DNA of 64,000 bases from Lineus longissimus (GCF_910592395.1 NW_027020281.1:1-64000), one strand, 5' to 3'; positions 10,621-23,215 are shown, counted from the stretch's first letter. The notes: a model not told the origin generated them from the letters alone. Numbers and translations: made by a program.

Positions 10621-12308
10621 GAAAGATGCGGAATGAATACAATGTTTTCTCTTGACATCTTGACAGCCGGACATCAACATGAGTAGAGACAATTTCTTTG
10701 GACGCTTGTCTATGCCCTGGTGATGGAAAATACCACACATTTCTATGGATCGCACGCATCGGCGATGTTTCGGAACGTGCCGGTGTAAAAGTAGAAAGTG
10801 TCCCCCTCCCCCTGGAAAAATAAGACCCTGGAAGTCAAGGACACTGTAGAGCCCAGTCTTTAATTTAGTTTCAAAATCTTAGGATAGGAGGCAGCTCTGG
10901 TTTGGACCTTTTAAATTTGCCTCCCTTTTGACATTTTTGATTAGTTATGGTTCTGTGGACCTCTAGGTAGCCCCTTACATTCTATGTGGGCCTCTTTTGG
11001 ACTTGAAGATGGTGGAGGAGGTTTAGAAAGGATGTTGTTCCCTTTCTTTTCCAATTTCTTCTTGGAAGTTTCGGATTTTAAGGATTTGTAATCTGTGGGA
11101 TTTATAGTGAACCAGTGGAGCAAAGTTTGGTGAGTTTTTTATTTTAATTATCTTTATAATTTTTCTGTAATTTTGAAGTTAAGATATAGGGCCTATGGTT
11201 GGTAATTTTGTATGCAATGTTATGCATGTGCATTTTGCAGCACATGTTTTAGGCCCTTGCCTCGGGTCATTTGCTTGGTTAATTGACCAATGCACCCTCA
11301 TTTCAAATGTGACAGATGGTTTGAAAATAACCTTCACCGTTTCAAGGACAAGAGTGCGCAAACACTCATCTTTCTCGGTCAAGGTCATTCTCAAAGCATT
11401 CCTATCCTCCAAGGTCAAGGCCATGGGAGGTCAAGATCACTTGAAACTAGGGCAATGCTAACTAGGTCAATTAAAGGTCAAGGCCATGGGAGGTCAAGGT
11501 CACTTGAAACTAGGGCAAGGCTAACTAGGTCAATTAAAGGTCAAGGCCATGGGAGGTCAAGGTCACTTAAAACTAGGGCAAGGCTAACTAGGTCAATTAA
11601 AGCCATCTTTCTCGGTCAAGGTCATTCTCAAATCATTCCTTTCCTCCAAGGTCAAGGTCATGGGAGGTCAAGGTCACTTGAAACTAGGGCAATGCTAACT
11701 AGGTCAATTAAATCGCCAGGTACCTGCTATACTACTCTAAATGACACCAGAAAGAAATGGACAAGTGGCCAGTCAGCGCTGAAATGGTTTCAACTCGTCA
11801 ACGTCCGAGTGACAAGCGACTCATTCTGTGGTGACGGGTGAGATATACCGAGGTAAATTTCCATGACCGGAAACTACCCATCTGCCTTGCTACGAAAATC
11901 TTCACCCATAAATGCCAAATGGTAAATCAATAAGACAAGGCAAGGCGCTACTTCTATGGAATTTCAATAAAACAAAGAGATGGTAGGGGGTTATGAGAGT
12001 TTCCTTTTATTGATAGAACACCGGTGTCACAGTGATAGAAGTCCTAGGGATATAGGTCCCACGTACAATAGCTTCGCTTTGTTATGAGGTTTGGTTTGGG
12101 TTAGAAACGGACTTACATCCCTGGGGGACTTGGATCGCTGTCACACCGGGCTTAATTTTGATAAACGATTGTTACCAAATTGATGACAGCTGGACAATGT
12201 ATCTTATTTTTGCTGGAGCTGGAATTCTTCCCAATTCTTTTCAAAGTGGGTTAACCATTGTTCGATGCTGCAGCAGTAGGCCTACTTTTTTCACATCCAA
12301 CACACCCA
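10621..12308. other. Intergenic, contains a minisatellite only
   Basis: No supported gene. The stretch holds the 63-bp minisatellite (separate entry) and otherwise unremarkable AT-rich sequence. The long frame across the minisatellite is a by-product of its period being divisible by three. Confidence 0.6.
11367..11711 (+). repeat. 63-bp minisatellite with higher-order structure
   Basis: Three 63-bp units begin at about 11413, 11476 and 11539 (core GGTCAAGGCCATGGGAGG). A 45-bp leader (CATCTTTCTCGGTCAAGG) at 11367-11411 recurs at 11604-11648, before a fourth unit. The array is rich in TCAAGGTCA-like half-sites. Confidence 0.9.
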
Positions 12309-13232
12309 CTAAACTATACCAGAAATGAGGTCAATTACTCTTGGTAAAGATGGTCTAGAAGAAACAGTATTCGACATGCATTGCTCACAAATGTTTAGAA
12401 ATCGCGTGGTGTTCAAGTGACCAAACTTCTGAATCATGTTGACAACATATCCCAATGAATAGATATCGCTTGCAATGGAAAATGTCGCGCTTCCATCAAT
12501 TATCTCATTTGCGACCCATGGGTATCTTTTTCTGTAACTTTGTCTCTCTTCTATAGATATTACTTTACGTGTTGCCTTGCGTATTAGACAGCTTTTACCG
12601 AAGTCAATAATGACAATATTAACTCCCGACCCTTCATATTCGATGAGAATGTTATCTGTTTTTAAGTCATTGTGGAGGTAACCACTGTTATGAATGTCGC
12701 CAAGCCCAACACAAATTTGTTTCACAACAACTATCCAGTCAATAGGATTACATCGAATATCAGTTTTTCGCGACATTACCGAATGTAAGGTACTTGACTT
12801 GAAGCTTATTCCATGAAATGAAGTTACTAAAACGAATGGAGGATCTTCTACTGATATGCCTATCAGGTATGGTACGTGTTGTGAGGCATTAAGGTTCAAT
12901 AGAACCTTTGCCTCCTTGACGACCTCATAACGAACACGCCGTTTATGCAGATCAAGATGTTTGAATTGTTTGACGGACACGACCATTCCTCTGAATGTTT
13001 GTAGCAGGCATTCACCGAAGGACCCACTTCCGAGTATTCCTCTCGTATGAGGACTGTCTTTGAGTTGTTTTTTTTTAATGAACAGTGATGATGGTAATTT
13101 TGCAGTATTGCTATACTGCACCTTTTCAAGTTCCGCCATGACACGTTCTTTTTCAAGCCTTTCACGGCGGTACATGTTCAAAGCTGATCGACATTTCTTC
13201 TTTGCCTTCTGTAAACACACTGAGACGTTCAT
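12309..13232 (-). CDS. Single-exon protein kinase (tyrosine-kinase-like group), HND catalytic loop
   Basis: From ATG 13230-13232 this is a 307-residue kinase. The frame stays open 40 codons further upstream (to 13352) without an ATG, so an upstream exon is possible. A basic helical N-terminus precedes the domain. Counting from 13352: glycine loop GSGSFG at 108-113, ATP-binding Lys 128, helix-C Glu near 147, catalytic loop HNDLKTDN at 227-234, DFG at 250-252 and SDIYSLG at 295-301. The key Lys, Asp and Asn are present, so activity is plausible; the usual HRD Arg is Asn. Intronless kinases with HND/HGD loops form expanded families in several marine invertebrates. Substrate unknown. Confidence 0.85.
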   Translation of the reverse strand: MNVSVCLQKAKKKCRSALNMYRRERLEKERVMAELEKVQYSNTAKLPSSLFIKKKQLKDSPHTRGILGSGSFGECLLQTFRGMVVSVKQFKHLDLHKRRVRYEVVKEAKVLLNLNASQHVPYLIGISVEDPPFVLVTSFHGISFKSSTLHSVMSRKTDIRCNPIDWIVVVKQICVGLGDIHNSGYLHNDLKTDNILIEYEGSGVNIVIIDFGKSCLIRKATRKVISIEERQSYRKRYPWVANEIIDGSATFSIASDIYSLGYVVNMIQKFGHLNTTRFLNICEQCMSNTVSSRPSLPRVIDLISGIV

Positions 13233-13352
13233 TTTGCCGTCTTCCGTCTCCTTAACATCTCCGTCGATTTGGCGTAAACCATAATACCAGGATTTACCAT
13301 CTCGTCCGGTATTTCTTCTAACACTTCGGCCCGGAAACGCTTTTTTATTCAC

Positions 13353-14960
13353 AATGTGATCTTATTTCTGTTCCTGAAAAGTTGTTTTCAGTGTATTTTC
13401 TCCTTGAAATCGATCACTTCAGGTACTATTACTGTGCATACCTAGCTAAATTAGTGTCTAGTTTCGTCTCTGATGACATTTATTTCGTAAAAATCGCTGT
13501 TTTTTTCTAAAAAGGTGTTTTTGTGGTCATTTTGGCTGTTTATTTCGAGGGTGCGGTAGGAGGTCATCGTTCACTCGATAACTCTTTTTAAAATGAAATA
13601 AAAGCGTTTTAAGATACATGATATGAATTGATATTAATATTCGTTAAGTGGGATTGTCGGTGGACGTTCATTGTTGAACAGTTGTGCTGGAATTACGAAA
13701 ATATATCGATATCGTTGAGAGTTCATTCATTAGGGGCCTGCTCTCAATTTTCCTTACAACGCCTCTAGCACTGGGCAATTGCCACCATCTTGAAAAGCAG
13801 TGCCGCGGATGGCTATCGCATCGCCACTACGCATGAGAACACGATGGCTGCCCTGCGCTGCATTGATAGTTCGTAATAAATTCACATAAAAACACACCAG
13901 AAGATCTCCGATTTTATTTACAAAGATCATATTTTGTTATTTATTGATAAAACTAGCCATTTCACCACAGCAGGTGACACATATTAGGCCTGAATAAGAC
14001 TTTAGAATTTGAAGTGGTGGTGACGATGCCGATATCCAAGATGGCGGAATTATACCAGTGGTAAAATCTCATCTATTTTGGGTAATTGCATCATTATTTC
14101 TTTTTGTGATTGGTGATTTGTAAAATTGAGAATGATTGAAAAATCAGTATTTTTTCACCCAAAGGCATGAGGGAACATTTGATAAGTTTATTGTGATTTA
14201 ATTGGTAATTTGGTCGACATTTTGACAATTATATTTAGCAATATTTCGATAAATGCGGACCTGCTTCTTCCTCTTTTCGTAGTGACGGTGTTTCGATAAC
14301 TCAGGTCAGTTTCACGGCAAAAATAAGTGGTAGTTTTGAATTTCGAATGTGCATTTATTGATGTAACGATAAAGTACATTTCGGAGAATAATTAGTGAAA
14401 GTTTCAGTAGGTGTCGATTTTTGTAAAGTAGTGTATAGGCGATGGATTGGCTCAGCCATGTGCTCGTCGTGTCAGCGGGGCGCAAGCCGTCATGGGGGAT
14501 GTACACTACAATGCACGTGATTGATGGTTGAACATTCACTCTCCTCTCGTTGGCAGTGTATTATTGAAATATTTGATTGTGATGATGGTGTATTGTACTA
14601 GGCCTTGCATGCTCCCAACGTGTGGCATATTTCACATTGATACTACCAGTATCAATTACAAAAAAATAGATTGTGAGTAACAATAGGCCTACAATCAATG
14701 CTACATGTCATGAGGGTGGGAACGGGGAAGGGGGGGGGTAACTGTCTCGACGTCCTGTTAGGAAAAAAGGCTTATCCCGTTTCCCAATACGCAATTTCAG
14801 CCGAATCGTGACGCAAAACACGGCTTGTCTCGAATCCCGCTAAAATAAGGGTGTCTATCCCGAATCCCGACAGTTATTTTCGGCCCATCCCAGTGTCCCG
14901 AAAATACCCGTTCTCCCCCTCATACATAGTAGACCATATTGTCACATTGATGTTTTCTTT
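13353..14960. other. Intergenic, no gene recognised
   Basis: AT-rich sequence. About 14700-14935 is a repeat-like patch with a G run and several CCCGAATCCCG/TCCCG phrases, probably a fragment of a dispersed repeat. No coding signal is supported. Confidence 0.5.
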
Positions 14961-14967
14961 CATTACA

Positions 14968-15745
14968 GTTAGACTTCGAGATCTACATTTTCGACAAAGG
15001 CCTGGTGTAATATTACGTACTTGATGAAGGTAATATTAATTTCTTCAAATTTGAAGCATGACGTTAATGGGGTACCAGCACAACTTCATTGACTGCTACG
15101 TGGCGCTGGTGGTAACTAAGGTATTGCATCGCTCATATCACTTGAAAAAAACATTTACCCTAGTTACGACCAAAGCTGCTCAGCAGAGGGCGATACCTCA
15201 TCAGGAGCGCCACAATCATATCATTGGTGTGAAAGCATTTGATTGAAGTTTTTCAGTTCTCAATGTGTTCAAAACCTTAATTGTGAAATTGTGCACTTCG
15301 AATTCAAATTTACGTCACTACGTTAGTTTGACATCCATTGATGTCACGGTAATTTCACTGTTATGCTGTGCTGCTTTCAGGTTTAATGACACGAATGAGT
15401 ACAAGTACATTACATTTTTCGACGAAGGCCTTCTGTAATTTCATACGCTTCTTACGGTTAGTATTGATTCATTATTTCTAGTAAAAAAGTTAATTTTGAA
15501 AGTGAAAAATATGTTACAATACAATAGACCTGCAAATACCATATACGCAAGTTTTGAACAAATATCACACATATTCCCCAGTTGACTTGTGATGATATTG
15601 ATAATGGTGGTGGTGGTGTTATCATGTACATGGCTTCTAACGTAGTAAATGTTTTCTTTTCAGCAACATTCAATAGATTTATTTACTGTATTATCATTTC
15701 GACCAAGGCGAATTCGACACTTCAATTACACAAGGTTAGTAACTT
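14968..15745 (+). other. Three related exon-like cassettes
   Basis: Three short segments share a core (TTTTCGACAAAGGCC or close variants at about 14990, 15417 and 15698). Each lies after a splice-acceptor-like tract (TTTCATTACAG, CTGCTTTCAG, CTTTTCAG) and ends at a donor-like site (GGTAATATT, GGTTAGTATT, GGTTAGTAA). One frame stays open through each core and encodes STKA followed by unrelated residues. They may be duplicated exons of a small or non-coding transcript, or copies of a repeat; no start or end of a gene was found. Confidence 0.35.
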
Positions 15746-15782
15746 TTGTTCACAAAATCCAAATGGAGGCAAATACAGAACA

Positions 15783-16280
15783 ATCAAACTTAGTCATTCC
15801 AGTCAGTTACTGAAGCACAGTGAAAACTGTCGGGAGCAGTGCAACTGATGGCATGTCAAACTTCCAGTGACTGTCCCTGTCCATATATTTCAAGACAGTA
15901 CAAATCTTGTAATCATTTTGTTTATGCAATGTACGTTATCATGTATCATTTCAGCACAATCAAACTTAGTCATTCCAGTCAGTTACTGAAGCACAGCGAA
16001 AACTGTCTGAATTAGTGCTGCTGATGGCATGTAATTACTCTACTACCACTACCAGTGACAGTCAATGTCCATATATTTTCAAGTGTGCGAAATTAGTACT
16101 CGTCTACTTCTTAGTGTTGAATGCAATGTATGTTATAAAAATATTTTTTCAACACTATATCAACATTCTCATTCCTGTCAGTTTCTGAAAATCAGCTAAA
16201 GCAATCGCTACCAATGCAGCTGATAACAGCAATTCTTTTTGTTCCCAATGCCCATCCATGACAATATATTTCACGCATGT
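15783..16280 (+). repeat. Roughly 175-bp unit, three diverged copies
   Basis: The phrase CAAACTTAGTCATTCCAGTC starts copies at about 15784 and 15960. Each is followed by GATGGCATGT and, later, GTCCATATAT. A weaker third copy (CATTCCTGTCAGTTTCTGAA) starts near 16170. No coding content was recognised. Confidence 0.7.
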
Positions 16281-16510
16281 GACAATCATGGTATCATCCT
16301 GTTTTTTGTGTTCTATTCATGCAATAAATAAATTCAGTATTTTCAAATCATTGGTGCTACAAAACTATTCTCATTATAGATTATTCATATTTTATAAAAT
16401 GCTGTCATGTCAAATTTTGTGTCCTATAAATCATTATGAAGTCGGCATTTTATATACAACTTTTGTACTCCTAAATAAACATACAAATCTTGTTTTATGT
16501 AAACTTTGTA

Positions 16511-16704
16511 TATGTGACCCGTCACAGCAAAACCAGGCGCATGTCGCTCTGAGCTTGGCAGGTTGAGACGGACTGTTTGTTCATTTATCTATTGTCTGCC
16601 TTTTGTAAAATATGAGCACATCAATTTCTTCCATTATCTCCTGGTGTCATTTAGGCTCATCTTCTGTGCGACATGTACCTGGTTTTGCTGTGACGGGTCA
16701 CATA
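16511..16704. mobile_element. 194-bp MITE with about 38-bp terminal inverted repeats, TA flanks
   Basis: The left end TATGTGACCCGTCACAGCAA is the inverse complement of the right end, with one or two mismatches over about 38 bp. The ends fit a TA target duplication. There is no coding capacity. It is a non-autonomous DNA element, probably of the Tc1/mariner type. Confidence 0.85.
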
Positions 16705-17328
16705 TTCTATAGATATACAACACTCTAATGTCACAATGCCTCTCTCACTCGCTTTTATAGAGCAAGATGTATGAATAAACATGACACACCAACTATGTAC
16801 AAAATTGCTAACAAACTGCACCATTTGTCAGTACACCACATGAAATACAGAGATATGTCTTAATTCTAATCTTTCATTAGCGACACCATTTCTTACCCGA
16901 GTGCCTCCTTCATTCATACATCTTGTACTTTAACTCGAGATACCCATCTTTGAATATTTTTAGTATACCAAGTACTACAATGTCAATGTATTGAAGTCAT
17001 GTTCTTGTAGTGTTATTGGCTTTCTATTATCTTGTCAAAATACCACTTGGTTCTCGCAAAATCTCAATGAAAACAAATGCTATTGCATGTATTGCATATT
17101 CTAACAGCTATCCACTGTATCGATTTATCCATCATCTGTACTATTTGTCACAAAAATGTTATATTATGTAAATCATATTTCATTACATAATGCACACTGC
17201 CAATTACTGCTGAACCATTCATATGTCATTTAAATAAATAATTTTCAACTTTTTAAAACCGTCTTATAGTACTGTTCTTGTCACTTAGCTGAACCTATTG
17301 CTCTATAGCATGAAATTTCCAGAAATGC

Positions 17329-17890
17329 CCCAGGGACTGAAAAGTGCTGTTTTAACAGAGAGGTGTCCTAAACTGAGAAGTCGAGTTGAATGGAAACAAC
17401 CAATTTGGAACCAAAAACTACTGTCCTTATTAAAGAGGTTGTCCTCAATAGGAAGGTGTCCACAAAAAGTAGGTCCACTGTATATGAAAGTACAAACCCT
17501 GGTACATGTAGTGACATCATCTACTCCTCGATGTGGACACCTGCAAATGCAGCGACAATGTCACATCAGTTATTTAATTCATCGTCCTTTGTGCAGATGG
17601 CACCACCCATCAAGCATGTTGGTGACGAATAGTGTCGCAGCATTTCGTCACCGAGCTTACACGAAAATGCACTGTCATTCATTCAGCCATAAGTGTAAGA
17701 CTGTAGGGTTGTTTCCAACCAAAACATGTTCGAAATGTGTCAAGCATTCGGAACACCCAAAGACTGATTAGAGAAGTCAAAATTGAATGGAAACAACCAA
17801 TTTGGGACCAAAACTAGTGTCCTTATTGGAAAGGTTGTCTTTAATAGAGAGGTGTCTACTAACGGAGGTTCCACTGTATATAATGTAGGA
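17329..17890. repeat. Pogo-like terminal repeat fragments
   Basis: Two partly duplicated stretches contain GGTTGTCCTCAATAGGAAGG or GGTTGTCTTTAATAGAGAGG. They end in TAGGTCCACTGTATA (about 17471-17485) and GGAGGTTCCACTGTATA (17864-17880). These resemble the right end of the element at 44779-45613. No transposase is present. Confidence 0.6.
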
Positions 17891-18064
17891 ACCCTGGTTG
17901 TGACATTGTCCACTCCTCCAGCTGCACACCACCAAATCCACAACAATGTCACACCAGTTATTTAGTTCATCATGCTTATGGTCATTGTACTTTCATCTTA
18001 TGTAAAATGTAACTTTTTACACGGTTTCAATAAACGATTTGTAATTTGTAATTTGTAAATTATA

Positions 18065-18830
18065 AATTTCACTAATAATTTGACGCCGCCAATTCCACTG
18101 GTCTTCGAAATACGTAAGCTACACTGTTGACGACTATGACACTCCTCACAAACCACATTGTGAATCAGACGCCGATAGGCTTGTTTATAAGTCTACCTAA
18201 CAGTACCTGGCTTATGCTGCGAACCGCAATTTCGTGCATTTCGTGCATCTGTTGACAGCGTATTTTAGACGTCTCGCATGAAATAAATGTTGTCTTCAGC
18301 CTGGAATGTTGAAATATTCTAATCAGTCATGAACATAGACTGTGCAATGCCCGTTTATGCAATTGACAAAGCAAACTGTGCAACGCCCATTTATGAATGC
18401 ATCATAGTAAACTAGAAAAAAGCTTTAAAAATGGAATGAAGCACAGCGCACATGATTTTTCCAATGCATTGCCAGATATCGAGGGCCTTCCACAAAAACC
18501 TTTCCTGTCAGATCACCTTACTCCTTTCCTCTAAAAGGCGGCCATGTCAATCAATTATTTGACCCCCGCCAGAAATAGTTCGTACCTTGTCTATTAATAG
18601 AGAACTTGGAAACATATCTTAAAATGGTTCTTCCACGGAATTTGGCGGGAAAGATATTGCTAAGTAGGCCTATACACTTTATTCATGTAGTGGTGTACGC
18701 AAGATTAAGGCGTCAAATAATTATTCGTAATGAATAATCTCGTAGTTCAATTTCATGCGAGAACCACTTAAAGAGGATAGCAATTATGCCATGCAAATGA
18801 TGGGATCTCCTAGTGAGTTTTCTTTGGCGA
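18065..18830. other. Intergenic, nothing recognised
   Basis: AT-rich sequence without gene or repeat structure that I can support. Confidence 0.4.
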
Positions 18831-18835
18831 CAAGG

Positions 18836-21372
18836 GTAGTATCTAAAACTTGAAACCATGAAACCACCTTGAAACCATGAAACTACCTTGAAACCACCCA
18901 TTATTTTCGTTATAGTCATTGGAAACATGTTTTGTTCCCTATTTTTGTCCGTCTAGATTGTTATAACTGTTATTCTGACTGTTGCAAGAACTTCCGTCCT
19001 GGTTTAATTGATTAAAATGCAATTAAACTACCATTAATCGCTCAACACGCCGGACATTCCATATTTTATACCCAACACTGCAACCTCGCATCCAGTTTCC
19101 TACCAACAACGACAACATTTTTCTCACGGCCGAAGTGGAAAGGACCAAATGAAATAAAAAACAACGGGCCATGCCGATGAGTGTGCCCATAACCGAGCCT
19201 GCTGCCCGGGGGTCACCTGCCTCCCATCCACTACAGCCTGGACTGTGGATTTGGGGTGAATGGGGATAATTTGGGGGGGGGGGGGGGTCCGGAGAGGGAT
19301 TATAATTAACGGATAGGCAAATTTGGTAGGTGGGGGTTGGAAGTTCCCTCTGGATGGATACTGTATTATAGTGTATACCGGGTACCCAGTCAGGGTCTCT
19401 TCGAGGCAATGTTGAACATCTTGGTGACAGAACTACGACTTGACTGGTCATACAGTAACAGTGCTGCTGAACGTGTGTGAGTGTGGGATCACATGGCATG
19501 GATGGAGCTAGGTAGGACTGATGACCTGTCTGCTGGGCCAGGGTTTGGTTTAAGTGGAAATGGGAAACGGGGACCATGGCTGAAGGGGTAGGGAAAGGGA
19601 AGCCCAATCAACCTTAATGGGAGGGGGGTCGTCCCATCCTGGGCAATGGCATGGGACGGCACAATGTAGTATCAGTTTGTCACTGGGGTGAATGCTAATG
19701 GTGGGCCCGGGTGAGGGATATTAAAATTAAGTCAAATCGGGTAATGTGGGGGGAGTACTTGTATGAAAGGTGAGTTCCCAGGTGGTGGAAACACTACTTG
19801 GTTGAGCCCCCTTACAGGGCAACCACGTTCCCCTCGGAGAGCATGGTTTGCGGGTCCTCGCGGCTCGTGCGCCCTGTCTGGGCAATCCGCGGCTGCTACG
19901 GAATTGGTCTGTAGTTCGCTTACCATAAATGTAAAAAAAAAAAAAAAAAAAATGCCGTCTGGCCAGAGTCCTCTATTAAAACATGTGTACATTACGTGTA
20001 CATTGTTGTGCATAGGTTTTGGTAAAAAAAGTACTCATTGGACCAATCAATCTGCACAAAATTTTATATGTGTCAAGAAGAACCCTTTGCCAATAGCATA
20101 ATAAAGTTTTAAAAAATTCCAATACCGATTGCCTGAGAAAAAAAGATTTCCGTACACCGTATCCATCAAAACGTCACTGGCGCATTGATATGGCCCTGTC
20201 AAAGTACAAGTTCTAAACTGACCAGTGAGACCACATTTTCTTAAATATATTATCAAAAAGCATATTTCTGTGATGGCCTGACTCTGTACATTAAGAATCA
20301 ACCACAGATTGAGAATTAATTCCACTTTGGTCCATCCCAGCCATGTATTTACCACAACTTGACATTTTGATAAGCTCTATGTGACTGTGCCACACTTCCG
20401 GTCGTGGATGAATACAGGTCTCTGCCCGTCTATCCATCTGCATGATCTGTCATGGGCTAGGTCCACAATTAAATCTGTAATACATTCTATGTACATTGAC
20501 TGTACATACGTTTTGTTAAAAAAAAATTAAACTGTACATAGAATTTTCTTAATTTTTTTATATGTTGTTAAACTACTTCTTATCAGATAATTGTGCGAGT
20601 TTTATTAAATTCTAATGATTCTGGACCTATTTATTGGGGATTTTGTGACAACATATCAAATTCATATCAAAATGACGCTATGTTAACACCCTCAGAAACT
20701 GTAACCATACACCCTTGCCAAGCTTGGCAGATAAGAGATATTGAAATACGGGCCTAATATGTGTTAGATATATCTAACGTGAAAAGAAACAGTCAACTTT
20801 CAGAACTTTGCCCCAAACTATTTTCATTAGGCCCTTATCGAAACATCACACGGTCGTCTAAGTACGCACTACCAGCTTGTCCCATGGTCACACTAAACAG
20901 TTAATCCTGGACCTAGCACTCATGTCTGTCATGTCTGTCATCAGATATATTCCATGTGCCATCAATTTTCTAATCGTGTAATCACTGGTAATAGGTAGAA
21001 TAATGTGAGTATCGTGGATGTATCCGTTATCGATGACGATGAATGTAGGCCTACAGTACATGCAGTACACGTCATGTCACCTGCCATGCCTGCCTGTGTG
21101 CTGTGCTGTGCTGCTGTGTATAGCCTAAACCCAGCGACGAGGTTGAATGCAGCTGTATCTCTAAAAACTGGAATAGGAAAATGGCCTGACATTTTAAGCA
21201 GCAGCAAAGTACTGTTTTCTTCGTGTTACGAAGGCCAAATATTATTCGGCAATGCGAGAAAATACATCAAGATTAATTTAGACTAGTTTATGATGGTTAT
21301 TTTTGGCTAGTTTCATGGTGGTTTCATGGTTTCAAGGTGGTTTCATGGTTTCAAGTTTTAGATACTACCGGC
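18836..21372. repeat. 2.5-kb segment bracketed by inverted GAAACCATG-type repeats
   Basis: GTAGTATCTAAAACTTGAAA followed by tandem ACCATGAAACCACCTTG-type units at 18836-18905 reappears as its inverse complement at about 21302-21372. The arms match over roughly 60-70 bp. No transposase is visible between them; the interior includes a G run (19274-19287) and a 20-A tract. It may be a non-autonomous element or a rearranged pair. Confidence 0.65.
19770..19951 (+). mobile_element. Possible SINE-like retroposon with poly(A) tail
   Basis: A GC-rich segment (about 19770-19915) ends in a 20-nt A run (about 19932-19951), unlike its AT-rich surroundings. That shape suggests a retroposed short element, but I could not confirm A and B boxes or a target duplication. 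Confidence 0.3.
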
Positions 21373-21445
21373 GACAAGTACTCCGGAGACGTGCCCGGGA
21401 TGTACTCACTACGTATCCGTAAATAACACGACGAAAGAAAACAAA

Positions 21446-21960
21446 ATGGTCCAGGGACCATGTGCCCACCTCGGGAATGAAATGGCAAGCATTTTTCAAA
21501 TTTTCAATATAGCTGCTATATATTGGATATCAAATCGGGCAGTAATAGAGAGAACTTAGATAAATGCTCACACAAGCCCTGGACATTTGAAATTTTATCA
21601 TAAGTATAACTAAAAGGACAAAGTCAAAAATTCAAGATGGCCACCTGGCAGCCATATTGGAAACCCGATTAGGCCAAGACTGAGGGGGAATAGAGGATAC
21701 TTCATGAGGGCACCACTCGTAGTTTGCGTAGTTTACTGCTAAGTTCTATCTGCACTACCAGTCGTGTTCAGGTGCGGTCAAATGTATTATAATGTAGCTA
21801 CATGTATGCTGTGTTGGTAAGGATACTGCCACAACTTGCACGCCCTCATGTAGATACATGCTGTCCAGAACTTTAAAGTGAGCTATTGGACAAAGTCAGA
21901 AGTTTCAAGATGGCCATCTGGCAGCCATATTTAAGTCAAAATGCGAGAGATTGTCGGCCT
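21446..21960 (-). repeat. Reversed copy of the dispersed GGCCATCTTG / GAGGTGAGCACATGG repeat
   Basis: The stretch begins with the inverse of the family tail (GGTCCAGGGACCATGTGC). It twice contains AAGATGGCCACCTGGCAGCC-like phrases (about 21637 and 21910). Forward copies of the same family occupy introns at 42-46, 57 and 61 kb. Confidence 0.65.
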
Positions 21961-22005
21961 AATAGCCCCCCACCCCCACCCCACACAGCTTTTTAAAGAC
22001 AATGA

Positions 22006-23215
22006 CCCGTATTCTAGAACCCTCCTTTAAATAGACCTAAAGTAAGCCTTAATAAAGGCTACCTTAATCTAGGAGTTCCTTTAATAACGGCTCCCTAAAG
22101 AAATGGTATTCAAGAACCACACTTTAACCTCCCTTACGTTAAGGTCGACCTTTACCTCATGGTTTGTAAAGGGTGCCTTTAAATAAGGGACACTTTCCAC
22201 AAGGCTCGCTTTATCCTATTTAGGTTACAGTGTGCGGTAACAGTGCGTTCCCCAGTGTTTCATACAATGGGAGGGAGTATTTTTTCCCTCTATAATTTGA
22301 GATGGGAGAAACCCCCCCCCCCCCCCCATTAAAGTACAGAGTAACTTTTTTAAAAAGGACTTTATTGAAAAATCCCAACAACTTTAGCAGTTAATATAGG
22401 GCACTTAGAAGCACAATATGGCATTTTAGAGGCCAGAAAACATTTTAGGATGGGTCAATTAACAATCTTTTGTAGGGGGTTGGGGCCCCTACGGCGAAAT
22501 CCTGGGGGAAACCCTGGTCCCGTGTAATAATCAATTAGTACACTGCTGTTAATTTCTGCTGCCATTGTTATATTATGCAGTTGTCTTATGAAGTATAGTA
22601 TGCAGTTCATTGGGTAGAGTGACTGTGGTTTAATGACAAAATACACTGAAGGAAGCGTCATTAGTTAGTGAACCAGACTACATTTATCTGTACCATGAGG
22701 TAATTAGGCCCAGTACAGATAGCACCACTAATTACATGCTATGATGCACTATGGGCATCACTTCTCCTGAAGAATAAATTAGAACATCTAAATGCGTTTA
22801 TCGAGATCTGCAAAAGTGTTCATGAGAAGGCGTTCTCCAGGCGTGGTGTTGAAAGACTTGAAAAGGGCCTAAATATTTCACATCAAGAAATATAACCTAG
22901 TCTTTACTTGGATATCTGTACATTGCAACATTATCCCCCCCCCCCCCAAAAAGCAATGTCCGCCATGCGTGGCATTCACCCATCGCTAAGATATCAGAAG
23001 ATATCCATGCACACTGGCTGCTCAAGGGAGACTAAAGGTTACTCTGGACCAACCTTTATTTCAAAGGCCTCCTTACAGCAAAATGATAAAGGAAGGTTCT
23101 TGAAATGGCAAAGGATTCCTTTAGTCAGAGATAAAGGTTGCTTCCTGAAATTAAATTCAGCTAAAGGTTGACTTAAAGTCTATCTCAGTGCTAAAGGAGG
23201 GCTCTAGAATACGGG
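22006..23215. mobile_element. 1.2-kb non-autonomous DNA element with terminal inverted repeats
   Basis: The left end CCCGTATTCTAGAACCCTCC is the inverse complement of the right end, with one mismatch (GGAGGGCTCTAGAATACGGG at 23196-23215). Beyond the ends, both sides are rich in short AAAGG/CCTTTA words in opposite orientation. No transposase frame is present. A poly(C) tract occurs at 22314-22327 and another at about 22936-22947. Confidence 0.8.

Noticed and set aside
11290-11841. 183-codon open frame across the 63-bp minisatellite
   Set aside because: The period is divisible by three, so any stop-free frame repeats. The product is a tandem peptide without domain resemblance.
19023-19607. 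194-codon minus-strand frame
   Set aside because: It runs through a G homopolymer and low-complexity proline stretches; no domain is visible.
19770-19951. tRNA-derived SINE with certain promoter boxes
   Set aside because: The poly(A) tail is clear, but A and B boxes could not be matched, so only a low-confidence SINE-like entry was kept.
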